Source: Nucisporomicrobium flavum | Lineage (GTDB): Bacteria > Actinomycetota > Actinomycetes > Mycobacteriales > Micromonosporaceae | Reading direction: 5' to 3' | Assembly (NCBI RefSeq): GCF_016464385.1 | Contig: NZ_JADMLH010000001.1 | Span: 1-64,000 of the forward strand | Length of the DNA stretch: 64,000 nt | Shown: in pieces, positions 25,125-33,919 of the stretch | Layout: each line of letters starts with the position of its first letter | How positions within the stretch are numbered: the first letter of the stretch is position 1 | Translations under genes and position numbers: made by a program | Notes under the pieces: model-generated | Databases searched by the model: none | The model's input: only the letters and a program-made list of their open reading frames with translations | Told to the model about the DNA's origin: nothing

Positions 25125-26423
25125 GTGTCCGCCCCGACCCTCCCCAGCGCCACCGGCCTGCCCGCCCTCCCGCACTGGGAGCAGACCCCCGAGGACCTCA
25201 AGGTGGCGATCCGGGAGATCAAGACCGCCCTGCGGGCCCGGATCGCCGCTTCCGGCCGTACCGTCGACGAGGTCTTCGCCGTCGTCGAGCAGCAGGTCAA
25301 GGCGGAGGTGGAGGAGATCAAGGCCGCGCGCGAGCGAGGCGAGACCGTCTGGCCGGTCATCGAGTACGCCGACATCGCCGCCGGCACCGTGCCGGCCGAG
25401 ACCGTCGCGAAGCTGAAGCGGCGCGGCTGCGCCGTGATCCGCGGGCACTTCGACCGCGAGCAGGCGCTCGGGTGGGACCGCGACATCCTCGAATACGTCG
25501 AGGGCAACCGGTTCTTCGAGAACTACCGCGGCCCCGGTGACGACTTCTTCGGCAGCGTCGGCTCGAAGCCGGAGATCTACCCGATCTACTGGTCGCCGGC
25601 GCAGATGCAGGCGCGGCAGAGCGACCGGATGGCGCGCGTGCAGGCGTTCCTCAACGGCCAGTGGAAGCACACCTCCGAGGGTGTGCAGTGGTTCGATCCG
25701 GAGCGCGACTCGCTCTACCCCGACCGGATCCGCCGCCGCCCGGAGGGCGCGTCGTCGAAGGGCCTCGGTACGCACCTCGACCCGGGCACGCTCGACCTGT
25801 GGATGACCTCGGCGTACCAGAAGGCGTTCCGGCACCTGTTCGACGGCACGGTCGAGCAGTACGACCCGTGGGACGCCGCTTACCGTACGGACGGCCCGCA
25901 GTACCCGGGCAGCACCATGTGCTCGGCGTTCCGCACCTTCCAGGGCTGGACCGCACTCTCCGACATGGACCACGACCAGGGCGTGCTGCACACCGTCCCG
26001 ATCCCGGGCGCGATGGCCTACCTGATGCTGCGCCCGCTGCTGGCCGACGTGCCCGACGACGACATGTGCGGCGTCACCGTCAACCAGGTCTTCCCGGCGA
26101 GCGAGAAGTGGCACCCGCTGCTGATGGAGGCCGTGAGCGGCATCCCCGACGTCCGCGCCGGCGACTCGGTCTGGTGGCACTGCGACATGATCCACAGCGT
26201 GGCACCGGTCGAGAACCAGCGAGGCTGGGGCAACGTCATGTACATCCCCGCCGCGCCGTGGTGCCCCCGCAACGAGAAGTACGCGGCGAGCGTGCGCGCG
26301 GCGTTCGAGGCGGGGAACAGCCCGAGCGACTTCCCGGAGGAGCACTACGAGAGCACGTGGCCCAACCGGTTCACGGAGGCGGACCTGAACGAGACAGGCC
26401 GGCGAGGGCTCGGCCTCAGCTGA
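25125..26423 (+). CDS. DUF1479 (YbiU-like) putative oxygenase
   Basis: 432 residues from GTG 25125 behind AAGGAG. DUF1479 proteins are predicted Fe(II)/2-oxoglutarate dioxygenases. GTHLDPGTLDLWMT provides an HxD pair and WWHCDMIHSVAPV the distal His, and GNVMYIPAAPWCP follows. An N-terminal helical part (residues 20-70, EDLKVAIREIKTALRARI) precedes the barrel. The substrate is unknown. The divergent ROK regulator suggests control by a sugar or related ligand. The 3' end overlaps a truncated SnoaL remnant on the other strand by 8 bases. Confidence 0.9.
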   Translation: MSAPTLPSATGLPALPHWEQTPEDLKVAIREIKTALRARIAASGRTVDEVFAVVEQQVKAEVEEIKAARERGETVWPVIEYADIAAGTVPAETVAKLKRRGCAVIRGHFDREQALGWDRDILEYVEGNRFFENYRGPGDDFFGSVGSKPEIYPIYWSPAQMQARQSDRMARVQAFLNGQWKHTSEGVQWFDPERDSLYPDRIRRRPEGASSKGLGTHLDPGTLDLWMTSAYQKAFRHLFDGTVEQYDPWDAAYRTDGPQYPGSTMCSAFRTFQGWTALSDMDHDQGVLHTVPIPGAMAYLMLRPLLADVPDDDMCGVTVNQVFPASEKWHPLLMEAVSGIPDVRAGDSVWWHCDMIHSVAPVENQRGWGNVMYIPAAPWCPRNEKYAASVRAAFEAGNSPSDFPEEHYESTWPNRFTEADLNETGRRGLGLS

Positions 26424-26661
26424 CCGGACCGGCCTCCCGGAGCTGCTGCTGGACGGCGAAGCGGTCGATCAGGGAGGCCACCGCGGCGATCCGGCCGTCG
26501 CGGAACTCGTAGAAGACGTGTTCCGCGAAGGTCAGCCGCTGCCCGTTCGGCGAGAAGCTCAGGAACTCGCCCTGCGGGGTGCACTCGAAGAGGATGCGGC
26601 AGGCGATCCGGTTGCCGGCCGCGACACTGATGCGGGCGTCGTAGAACAGGTCCTCACGGTC
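26416..26661 (-). pseudogene. SnoaL-like polyketide/ester cyclase, C-terminal remnant
   Basis: Reading leftward gives FYDARISVAAGNRIACRILF, then TPQGEFLSFSPNGQRLTFAE and HVFYEFRDGRIAAV. This is the back half of a SnoaL-like (NTF2 fold) protein, whose typical EFRDGRI block is intact. The first half is absent: there is no ATG/GTG/TTG in frame before a stop at 26701-26703, which lies inside the lactate permease gene. The junction is right at the permease stop codon, so a deletion probably fused the regions. Confidence 0.7.
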
Positions 26662-28450
26662 AGGGCACCATCCAGCCGAGCACCGGCGTGCCCTGCAGCG
26701 TCACCAGGATGCACATCACCAGGAGCAGCAGCAGGCTCCAGCCCACCACCCGGCGGAAGATGTCGCCCTCGCGGCCCGCCATGCCGACCGCCGACGCCGC
26801 GATCGCCAGGTTCTGCGGGCTGATCATCTTGCCGAGCACGCCGCCCGAGGAGTTCGCCGCGGCGAGCAGCAGCGGGTCAAGGCCCGCGCGGTCGGCGGTC
26901 TGCACCTGCAGCGCCCCGAAGAGCGCGTTGGCCGAGGTGTCCGACCCGGTGACGGCCACGCCGATCCAGCCGAGCATCGAGGAGAGGAAGACGAACAGCC
27001 CGCCCGCGGCGGCCAGGAACTCGCCGAGCGTGTTGGTCTGGCCGCTCTGGTTCAGCACGTACGCGAGGGCCAGCACCGCCATCACGGTCACGATGGCGTG
27101 GCGCAGCTCGACGTACGTGTCGGCGTACGCCCTGAGGGCCCGGCCCGGACGGATGCGCAACACGACCGCGGTGAGCAGGCCCGCCAGGATCATCAGCGTG
27201 CCGGCCGCGGGCAGCCAGCCCAGGGTGAACGTGGTCGATGACAGCGGCTTGCCGCTCGCGCCGTACACGTGCAGGCCGGGCCAGGCGAACGCCTGCGTCC
27301 ACGGCTCCTTGGCGAGCGCCGACTTGATCGCGCCGATGTTCGCGATCGAGAAGATCACGATGATGATCAGGTACGGGGCGTAGGCGCGGGCCACCTCGGC
27401 GCCGGAGTCGCGGCGCTCGGCCGTGGCGACGACGGGCCCGGCGGGTGCGGGCCGGCCGGGGGAGGGCCGGGCGGGGGAGGGCCGGGCGTCCGGACGGCTG
27501 TCCGAGGCCGCGGGCGCGTCGGCGGGGCGCCCGGAGGCCGGGCCGGTCGCCTGGGCGGCGGGGGCGCCGCGCGCGGGTTCGCGCAGGTCCGGGGTCTCCG
27601 CGGGCCGCCAGAACCGCAGCAGCAGCACGACGGCCGCGGCCGCGAGCAGCGCCGCGATGATGTCCGTCAGCGGCACCGACACGTAGTTGGAGGCCAGGAA
27701 CTGGCCCGCGGCAAACACCACGCCGGCCACCGCCGCCGCCGGCCAGGTCTGCCGGACGCCGCGGCGGCCGTCGATGACCGCGACGAGGACCAGGGGTACG
27801 ACCACCGCGAGCAGCGGCGTCTGCCGGCCGACCATCGCGCCGAGCGTCTCCGTGGTGAGCCTCGGGTCGTCGCTGGCGCCCGACGTCACCGTGCCGAGCG
27901 TGACGATCGGGGTCGCCAGGGCGCCGAACGCGACGGGGGCGGTGTTGGCGATGAGCGCGACCGAGGCCGCGCGCAGCGGCGGGAAGCCCAGGGCCATCAG
28001 CATGACCACGGTGACCGCGACCGGGGTGCCGAAGCCGGCGAGCGCCTCGAGCAGGGCCCCGAAGCAGAACGCGACGATGATGGCCTGGATGCGCATGTCC
28101 GGGCTGACCCGTTCCATCGAGCGGCGCAGCACGTCGAAGTGGCCGCTGACGACGGTCAGGTTGTAGACCCAGATGGCGTTGAGCACGATCCACAGGATCG
28201 GGAAGAAGCCGAACGCGGCGCCCTCGCTCGCCGACAGCAGCGCCTGCCCGACCGGCATGGAGTAGATGGCCACGGCGACGACGAGCGCGACCACCAGCGA
28301 GATCAGCCCGGCCAGCCAGGCGCGCATGCGGACCGCGCCGAGCAGCACGAACAGGGTGAGCAGGGGCAGGACCGCGAAGATGGCCGAGAGCGCCACGGAG
28401 CCGGCGACGGGGTCGGTCACGATCGTGAACTGATCCGACATGGCTGCCAT
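26660..28450 (-). CDS. L-lactate permease family transporter
   Basis: 596 residues from ATG 28450 (ATG 28441 is an alternative). It has about 12-14 membrane segments; FGALLEALAGFGTPVAVTVVMLMALGFPPLRAAS and the C-terminal ISPQNLAIAASAVGM segment, with SSGGVLGKM before it, are hallmarks of the LctP/LldP family. It imports lactate or glycolate by proton symport at the cytoplasmic membrane. A long cytoplasmic loop (about residues 290-350) is an unusual Pro/Ala/Arg-rich insert with repeated RPSPARPSPGRPAP. No lactate dehydrogenase gene is adjacent, so the substrate is assigned by family only. Confidence 0.9.
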   Translation of the reverse strand: MAAMSDQFTIVTDPVAGSVALSAIFAVLPLLTLFVLLGAVRMRAWLAGLISLVVALVVAVAIYSMPVGQALLSASEGAAFGFFPILWIVLNAIWVYNLTVVSGHFDVLRRSMERVSPDMRIQAIIVAFCFGALLEALAGFGTPVAVTVVMLMALGFPPLRAASVALIANTAPVAFGALATPIVTLGTVTSGASDDPRLTTETLGAMVGRQTPLLAVVVPLVLVAVIDGRRGVRQTWPAAAVAGVVFAAGQFLASNYVSVPLTDIIAALLAAAAVVLLLRFWRPAETPDLREPARGAPAAQATGPASGRPADAPAASDSRPDARPSPARPSPGRPAPAGPVVATAERRDSGAEVARAYAPYLIIIVIFSIANIGAIKSALAKEPWTQAFAWPGLHVYGASGKPLSSTTFTLGWLPAAGTLMILAGLLTAVVLRIRPGRALRAYADTYVELRHAIVTVMAVLALAYVLNQSGQTNTLGEFLAAAGGLFVFLSSMLGWIGVAVTGSDTSANALFGALQVQTADRAGLDPLLLAAANSSGGVLGKMISPQNLAIAASAVGMAGREGDIFRRVVGWSLLLLLVMCILVTLQGTPVLGWMVP

Positions 28451-28596
28451 CCAGGATCGTCAATGATTCCTGATGGCAATGTAACCGGTGATCGGCTACG
28501 GCGGAACCGCCACGCGTCCGGATCGCCCCGGCGATCGCACAGAGCCGCGCCACTACGCCGCGACGGCGGTGCGGCGATCGCGCGAGGCGGGGGCCG

Positions 28597-29676
28597 CTAC
28601 GGCGAGACGGCGATCGCGCGCAGGACCGCGGGGAGGTCGCCCTCGCGGGCGAGCAGGCGGCGCTGCCGGCCGGCCCCGGTGCCCTCGGCGCGGACGTGGT
28701 CCAGGCCCGCCACGACGGCCGCCTCGTCGCCCAGCCGCCGCAGCGCCGGGCTCACCAGCGCCAGCAGGTCGGCGACCAGGTCCCAGGCCGGGCGGGCGTC
28801 GCCCGTACGCGGGTCGAGCAGCGTGCCGTCCATGCCCGAGTGCGCGGCGTTCCAGTGCGCGGCCTCGAGGAGGTGGTCCGCGATCGGCGCCGGCGGCCGG
28901 CCCCCACCGAGGAACGTGGCGACCAGGCCGCGGATCAGGGCGGCGAGCAGCACAGTGTCGGCGGGCGCGGGGCAGACGTCGGCGACCCGCACCTCGACCG
29001 TGGGGTACGTGGCCGACGGACGCGCGTACCAGAGGACCATGCTCTGGTCGAGCATCGCGCCCGAGACCACCAGCGACGCGACCGTACGGTCGTAGTCGGC
29101 GCCGGACGTGAACGCGGGGGTGGGCCCGAGCGCGGGCCAGCGCTTGAGCTGCAACGACCGCCAGCTCGCGTGGCCGGTGTCGGCGCCGGCGTAGAACGGC
29201 GAGTTGGCCGTGAGCGCCTGCAGTACGGGCAGCCACGGCCGCAGCTCGGTGCAGACGCGCACGGCGGTCTCGCGGTCGGGCACTCCCACGTGGACGTGGC
29301 AGCCGCAGACGGCGGCGTCGTACGCGATCGGGCCGTAGTGCCGGGCGATGGCGCGGAACCGCGGATCGTCGGCCGGCTCCCGGACCGGTTCGGCGACCGG
29401 CGTGGCCCCGACCGGCACCAGCAGCGCGCCCGCCTCCGCCGCCGCGTCCGCCGCGGCCCGGCGCAGCCCGGTCAGCTCGCTGCCGAGGCCGGCCAGATCG
29501 GTGCACACCGGCGTGACCATCTCCAGCATGCTGAGGCGGAACTCCAGCCGGCTCTGCCCGCGGGCCGCGTCGCTCAGCGCGGCGATCACCTTCGGCACCA
29601 CCGGCGCGTTGTGGCCGGTGACGGGGTCGAGCAGGAGGAACTCCTCCTCGACCCCCAGCGTCAGCCCGGAGGTCAC
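28597..29676 (-). CDS. YbdK-family carboxylate-amine ligase (glutamate-cysteine ligase type 2)
   Basis: 359 residues from GTG 29676, overlapping the methyltransferase stop (GTGA). LTLGVEEEFLLLDPVTG is the ATP/Mg-binding start of the GCS2 fold; RLEFRLSMLEMVTPVC, YGPIAYDAAVCGCHVHVGVPD and TVEVRVADVCPAPADT are further family blocks. These enzymes ligate an amine to the gamma-carboxyl of glutamate or similar. Actinobacteria make mycothiol rather than glutathione, so the product is likely something else. It is translationally coupled with the methyltransferase gene. Confidence 0.9.
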   Translation of the reverse strand: MTSGLTLGVEEEFLLLDPVTGHNAPVVPKVIAALSDAARGQSRLEFRLSMLEMVTPVCTDLAGLGSELTGLRRAAADAAAEAGALLVPVGATPVAEPVREPADDPRFRAIARHYGPIAYDAAVCGCHVHVGVPDRETAVRVCTELRPWLPVLQALTANSPFYAGADTGHASWRSLQLKRWPALGPTPAFTSGADYDRTVASLVVSGAMLDQSMVLWYARPSATYPTVEVRVADVCPAPADTVLLAALIRGLVATFLGGGRPPAPIADHLLEAAHWNAAHSGMDGTLLDPRTGDARPAWDLVADLLALVSPALRRLGDEAAVVAGLDHVRAEGTGAGRQRRLLAREGDLPAVLRAIAVSP

Positions 29677-30626
29677 CGGCGGGTCGCGATCAGCACGACC
29701 ACCGCGATGCGTTCGGCGTGCGCGTACGCCTCGCCGTCGAGCTCCTCGCCGTACACGTCGGGATCCACCTCGCGATAGTCCCACTGGAGGTCACCGCCCG
29801 CGAGGCGTTCCGTCGCGGCCGCCCGCAGCGGGTCGTGCCCGTCGACGATGCCCGTACCGCTGAACAGCACGAGCGAACCGCCCGGGGCGAGCCGTTCCTT
29901 CGCCGCGTCGAGGATCTTCAGCGACAGGCCGTGCCCCTCGGGGCCGCCGCCGTCGCGGTACGCCCGCCCGGCCGGGTCGATCATGAACGGTGGATTGGAG
30001 ATGATCAGGTCGAAGTCGCCGTCCACGCCCGACAGCAGGTCGCTGTGGCACGGCTTGACGTTCGCCACCCCGGCCAGCGCCGTGTTGACCTCGGTGAAGC
30101 GCAGCGCGGCGGCGTTGATGTCGACACCCAGCACGTCGGCGCCGGGCGCCCGCTTGGCGACCGTGATCGCCCCGGCGCCGGTGCCACAGCCGATGTCGAC
30201 CGCCCGCCGCACCGGTCGCTCGCGCCGCTCGACGTGCGCGGCGGCGGCGTCGGCCATCCGGTAGGTGTCCGGGCCGAAGAACACCGAGTCCGGCGCGTCG
30301 GTGGGGAACGCGGAGTGGACGAACAGCTCGCCGTCGTAGCTGGAGAACCGTACGCGGCTGCGCCAGTGCTCGCCGGAACGGTCGAGAACACCGGCGGCGT
30401 CCATCAGGCCGACGATGCCGGCGGGCAGCATCGCGGGGTCGAAGGGGCGGCTCCACCCGAGCACGTCACGCAGGTCGCGGGCGAGCGCGTTGCGCGGGCG
30501 GCGGTTGACCCGGGCGTGGGTGGCCGGGGTGACGGTGGTGAAGGCGTACCCGAGGTCCTTGAGCGCGACGCCCAGCTCCTGCAGGGCGGTCACGGCGGTC
30601 GGCGTCGTGATCATGTGCCCGTGCAT
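29673..30626 (-). CDS. Class I SAM-dependent methyltransferase (NPPF type)
   Basis: 317 residues from ATG 30626; ATG 30614 (MITTPTAV) is an equally good start. The C-terminal Rossmann domain has motif I AVDIGCGTGAGAITVAK, an acidic VLGVDINAAAL, and the NPPF motif (LIISNPPFMIDP), as in HemK/RsmC-like enzymes that methylate glutamine, adenine or guanine nitrogens. The N-terminal ~120 residues (LPAGIVGLMDAAGVLDR) are a helical substrate domain. The stop overlaps the YbdK gene, so the two are co-expressed. The target is unknown. Confidence 0.87.
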   Translation of the reverse strand: MHGHMITTPTAVTALQELGVALKDLGYAFTTVTPATHARVNRRPRNALARDLRDVLGWSRPFDPAMLPAGIVGLMDAAGVLDRSGEHWRSRVRFSSYDGELFVHSAFPTDAPDSVFFGPDTYRMADAAAAHVERRERPVRRAVDIGCGTGAGAITVAKRAPGADVLGVDINAAALRFTEVNTALAGVANVKPCHSDLLSGVDGDFDLIISNPPFMIDPAGRAYRDGGGPEGHGLSLKILDAAKERLAPGGSLVLFSGTGIVDGHDPLRAAATERLAGGDLQWDYREVDPDVYGEELDGEAYAHAERIAVVVLIATRR

Positions 30627-30701
30627 GCCCAGCAATACACCGAATAATCCGGGGTTCCCGGCGCCGCCGCGCGGCGGAACTGACACGTATAACCTGTCGC
30701 C

Positions 30702-31703
30702 ATGACGGACGCTCCGGGCCGCCGCGTGACCAGCGCCGACGTGGCACGCGTCGCGGGGGTGTCGCGGGCGACGGTCAGCTACGTCCTCAACGACACCCCG
30801 GGCCAGACGATCTCCGGCGCCACCCGGGCGCGGGTCCGCGACGCCGCCGCCCTGCTGGGGTACGCGCCCTCGGCGGCCGCCCGCGCGCTGCGTACCGGCC
30901 GCTCCGACGTGGTGCTGTGCCTGCTGCCCGACTGGCCGATCGGGCAGGAGGTCGGCAACCTGCTCACCCACCTGTCCACCGAGCTCGCCCGCGCCGGGCT
31001 GACGTTCGTCGTGCACCCCGGCACCGGCGGGCAACCGCCGGGCACCGAGCTGTGGAAGGCGATCACCCCGGCGGCCGTGCTCGCCTTCACCGGCTTCTCC
31101 GACGCCGAGATCGCCGCGATGGGCGCCGCCGGGGTGGCGCTGGTCGTGGCCCTGCTCGGCCCCGGACCCCGACCCGCACGCGAGCTGCAGGTGCCGCAGG
31201 AGCGGATCGGGCGCCTGCAGGCCGCGCACCTCGCGGACGCGGGGCACGTCCGGCTCGGGTACGCGTACCCCGACGACGCCCGGGTGCGCATCTTCGCCGA
31301 GCCCCGCCTCGAGGGGGTCCGCGCCGCGTGCGCCGAACGGGCCCTGCCCGAGCCCGAGGTGTACTCCGTCGCGCTCGAGACCGAGTCCGCCGAGGCGGCG
31401 GTACGCGCGTGGCGCTCGGCCGGCGTGACCGCGGTGTGCGCGTACAACGACGACGTGGCCCTGGCCGTGCTGGCCGGGATGCGCGGCACCGGCCTGGCCG
31501 CCCCCGCAGGGCTCGCGCTGATCGGCGTCGACGACCTCCCGGCGGCGCGCCTCGCCGCGCCGCCGCTGAGCACCGTGACCACCGACCAGCGGGCCGTGGC
31601 CGCCCACCTCGCCGCCACGGTCGCCGCCGCCGTCCACGGCGGTGAGCGGCCCGCCCTCGACGCCGCGGGGGTGGTCCGCGTCGTCCGGCGAGCGTCCACC
31701 TGA
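30702..31703 (+). CDS. LacI-family transcriptional regulator
   Basis: 333 residues from ATG 30702; TATAAC at 30688-30693 lies 8 bases upstream, suggesting a leaderless message. The HTH is VTSADVARVAGVSRATVSYVLND, followed by the hinge helix region SAAARALRTGRSD. The periplasmic-binding-like domain ends with AYNDDVALAVLAGM and LIGVDDLPAARLAAPPLSTV. It probably senses a sugar. It is divergent from the methyltransferase gene, whose operon it might control, though no clear palindromic LacI site was recognised. Confidence 0.92.
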   Translation: MTDAPGRRVTSADVARVAGVSRATVSYVLNDTPGQTISGATRARVRDAAALLGYAPSAAARALRTGRSDVVLCLLPDWPIGQEVGNLLTHLSTELARAGLTFVVHPGTGGQPPGTELWKAITPAAVLAFTGFSDAEIAAMGAAGVALVVALLGPGPRPARELQVPQERIGRLQAAHLADAGHVRLGYAYPDDARVRIFAEPRLEGVRAACAERALPEPEVYSVALETESAEAAVRAWRSAGVTAVCAYNDDVALAVLAGMRGTGLAAPAGLALIGVDDLPAARLAAPPLSTVTTDQRAVAAHLAATVAAAVHGGERPALDAAGVVRVVRRAST

Positions 31704-31724
31704 GACAGCCCCTACGGTGGGGAG

Positions 31725-32054
31725 ATGCCCGAGACCACCATCGCTGCCGGCAAGCCGGGAATCACCTCCATCAACATCTACACCGTCGCGGAGACCCGGC
31801 AGAACGCCCTGGTCACCGCCCTGGACAAGGCGACCGGCGACATCTTCGCGCACGTGCCCGGCTTCATCTCCGCCAACGTGCACGCCAGCCTGGACCGCAC
31901 CCGGGTGGTGAACTACGCGCAGTGGACGAGCCTGGAGGCGTACGAGGAGATGTTGCGGCGCCCGGAGGTCCGCGAGCACCTGCTCGAGGTCATGTCGATC
32001 GCGCACACCGCGGACCCGCGGCTGTACACGGTCAGGTCCGTGCACCGCCCCTGA
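31725..32054 (+). CDS. Antibiotic biosynthesis monooxygenase (ABM) domain protein
   Basis: 109 residues from ATG 31725. The ferredoxin-like ABM pattern is clear: ITSINIYTVAETRQNALVTALDKA, VPGFISANVHASLDRTRVVNYAQWTSLEAYEEML. The family covers cofactor-free monooxygenases and quinol-type oxidases acting on aromatic polyketides, but many copies are uncharacterised. TACGGT at 31713-31718, six bases before the start, suggests leaderless transcription, with GGGGAG also able to serve as a ribosome site. It overlaps the convergent asparaginase gene by 23 bases. Confidence 0.88.
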   Translation: MPETTIAAGKPGITSINIYTVAETRQNALVTALDKATGDIFAHVPGFISANVHASLDRTRVVNYAQWTSLEAYEEMLRRPEVREHLLEVMSIAHTADPRLYTVRSVHRP

Positions 32055-33051
32055 CCGGCCAGGGCCAGCGGGCGGCGTCGCCCAGCCCGCCGGCCGCCGC
32101 GAACGCCGCCGCCACCTGCTCCCGCCCGGCGCCCGCCGCCAGCGCGGCCATGAGCAGGATCCGTGCCTTCCACGGGCCGAGCAGCCCGGCCGGGATCAGC
32201 CCGCGCTCCAGCAGGTCGCGTTCCGAGCCGGGGTAGCCGTACGGGCCGGACAGCACCGGGCCGGCGAGCGTGCGCGTGGCCAGCACCACCGGGACGCGCC
32301 GGGCGGCCTCGGCCAGCGGCGGCGCCCACCACTGCGGCAGATGCCCCACGCCGAACGCCGCTACCACCAGACCGGCGGCGTCCGCGGGAACGTCCGGCGC
32401 ATCCTCGCCCAGGGCGGCGACGACCACGGGTACGCGCGGCAGTTCCCCGCCTCGTGGCACGACGAACCGTGCGGCCGGCGCGGCGACGAAGTGCGGCACT
32501 CCCTCGACCACGTACCCGACCGGCCCGCCCACCGGCGACTCGAACGCCGTCACCCGGGTCGAGTGTCCCTTGCGGACCCGTACGGCCGCGTGCACCTCGT
32601 CGGCGAAGGCGACCAGCACACCCCGCCCGCGGGACCCCGGGGAGGTGGCCACGCTGACGGCCGCGAGCAGGTTGGCCGGCCCGTCGGCGCCGGCCAGGGC
32701 GGGACTGCGCATCGCGCCGGTCACCACCACCGGCTGCGGGCCGTCGTGCAGCAGGTCCAGCAGGTACGCGCACTCCTCCAGGGTGTCCGTACCCGTGGTG
32801 ACGACGACCCCGTCCGCGCCCGCGGCCAGCCGTCCGGCGATCGTGGCGGACAGCCCGGCGAGGTCGGCGAGCCGCAGCGACGAGCTCGGCACGTTCGCCA
32901 CGTCGACGACCTCGAGGCCGGCACCGAGCCCGGCCAGGCCGGGAACCGCCCGCACCAGGCTCGCGGCGGTCAGTGCCGGGGCGACAGCGCCGCCGTCCAC
33001 CGCCGTCATCGCGATCGTCCCGCCGAGCCCGCACACCACGATCGTCGCCAT
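32032..33051 (-). CDS. L-asparaginase (type I/II fold)
   Basis: 339 residues from ATG 33051 (a second ATG at 33063 is in frame). VCGLGGTIAMT contains the nucleophilic Thr, and VVVTTGTDTLEECAYLLDLL contains the second catalytic Thr-Asp pair. VVVTGAMRSPALAGADGPANLL and GVLVAFADEVHAAVRVRKGHSTRVTAFESP are standard asparaginase blocks. It hydrolyses asparagine to aspartate and ammonia. No signal peptide is visible, so it is probably cytoplasmic. Confidence 0.93.
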   Translation of the reverse strand: MATIVVCGLGGTIAMTAVDGGAVAPALTAASLVRAVPGLAGLGAGLEVVDVANVPSSSLRLADLAGLSATIAGRLAAGADGVVVTTGTDTLEECAYLLDLLHDGPQPVVVTGAMRSPALAGADGPANLLAAVSVATSPGSRGRGVLVAFADEVHAAVRVRKGHSTRVTAFESPVGGPVGYVVEGVPHFVAAPAARFVVPRGGELPRVPVVVAALGEDAPDVPADAAGLVVAAFGVGHLPQWWAPPLAEAARRVPVVLATRTLAGPVLSGPYGYPGSERDLLERGLIPAGLLGPWKARILLMAALAAGAGREQVAAAFAAAGGLGDAARWPWPVRGGART

Positions 33052-33105
33052 GGCGCCGACCATAACCGCCCGGCCGTCCGGCGGCGGCCTGGCTATAGTC
33101 CGCCC

Positions 33106-33399
33106 GTGGGTATCGTCGTCGACGGCGCCGACGGCGCCACGTGGAGCATCACCCCGGGCCGGGACGAGGTCGAGCTGGCCCTGACCGTCCGCGGCCGGCG
33201 TTTCGTCGCGTCCGTGCCGGTGTCGGACATGCCGGCCGTCGAGCAGGTCATGGCCGGTCTGCCGCACCCGCCGCCGGGTGAGACGGTCGACGTGAGCGCG
33301 CACTTCCTCCGGGCCCTCGGCCATGACCCGTTCGTCGAGCAGCCCGTGGACGACCGCCCCTGGTGGCGCAGGTTGCTGAGCCCGAAGCGTCCCGGCTGA
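33106..33399 (+). CDS. Small hypothetical protein
   Basis: 97 residues from GTG 33106. TATAGT at 33094-33099 lies six bases upstream and no ribosome site exists, so it is a good leaderless candidate. The N-terminal half is strand-rich (GIVVDGADGATWSITPG, EVELALTVRGRRFVASV). The C-terminus ends in a Trp/Arg-rich tail (RPWWRRLLSPKR). No family was recognised. It is divergent from the asparaginase gene. Confidence 0.7.
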   Translation: MGIVVDGADGATWSITPGRDEVELALTVRGRRFVASVPVSDMPAVEQVMAGLPHPPPGETVDVSAHFLRALGHDPFVEQPVDDRPWWRRLLSPKRPG

Positions 33400-33524
33400 G
33401 ACGCGTTTCGAGCGGTCGGCGCACGGATCGCCGGACGGAATCCATGGCGGCGGCGTGCGGGGGGGCCTAGCCTAGGTCTTCGGACAAGCGGCGCACGCCG
33501 GAATCTGGCCGGGAGGTCGGTCCG

Positions 33525-33782
33525 ATGGGAACCAACGACCGGGAACGACAGTTCGACCAGATCGTCGCCCGCCTGACTGCGGACTATCCGTCGCTGGCCG
33601 GCCGGCCACGCCGGTCGCGGCGGCTCGTGGCCGTCCTCGCGGTGCTGGGCGGGCTGGTCTGGGGGCTGCTGTCGGTGGCGATGGTCGCCTGGGGAGCGGT
33701 GGGCATCGTCCTGACCTGCGTGGTGGTGGCCGGGGTCGGCACGGCGATCGCCGTGGACGAACACCGGTGGCGCAGCCGCTGA
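33525..33782 (+). CDS. Small membrane protein, DUF3040-like
   Basis: 85 residues from ATG 33525 behind GGGAGG. The N-terminal helix (RERQFDQIVARLTADYPSLAG) followed by a basic patch and two hydrophobic segments (about 35-55 and 58-75) resembles the actinobacterial DUF3040 family of small membrane proteins with unknown function. The assignment is moderate because the usual LSExE start is not exact. Confidence 0.6.
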   Translation: MGTNDRERQFDQIVARLTADYPSLAGRPRRSRRLVAVLAVLGGLVWGLLSVAMVAWGAVGIVLTCVVVAGVGTAIAVDEHRWRSR

Positions 33783-33919
33783 GCAGATCCGCTCTCGAGT
33801 GCTTCTGGGACTGATCCGTCACGGCATTGACAACAGACGTACAGGTACGGCACACGGTGGGCTCAGGCTGGGCCGCGAGAGTGGTCGGTGCAGATGACGA
33901 CGGCCAGGGGGAGTCCGAG

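Noticed and set aside
28530-28617. GGCGATCGC three times within 90 bases downstream of the lactate permease start
   Set aside because: Copies are at 28530, 28573 and 28609, the last inside a coding end. GC-rich chance occurrence is likely and no phasing is seen.
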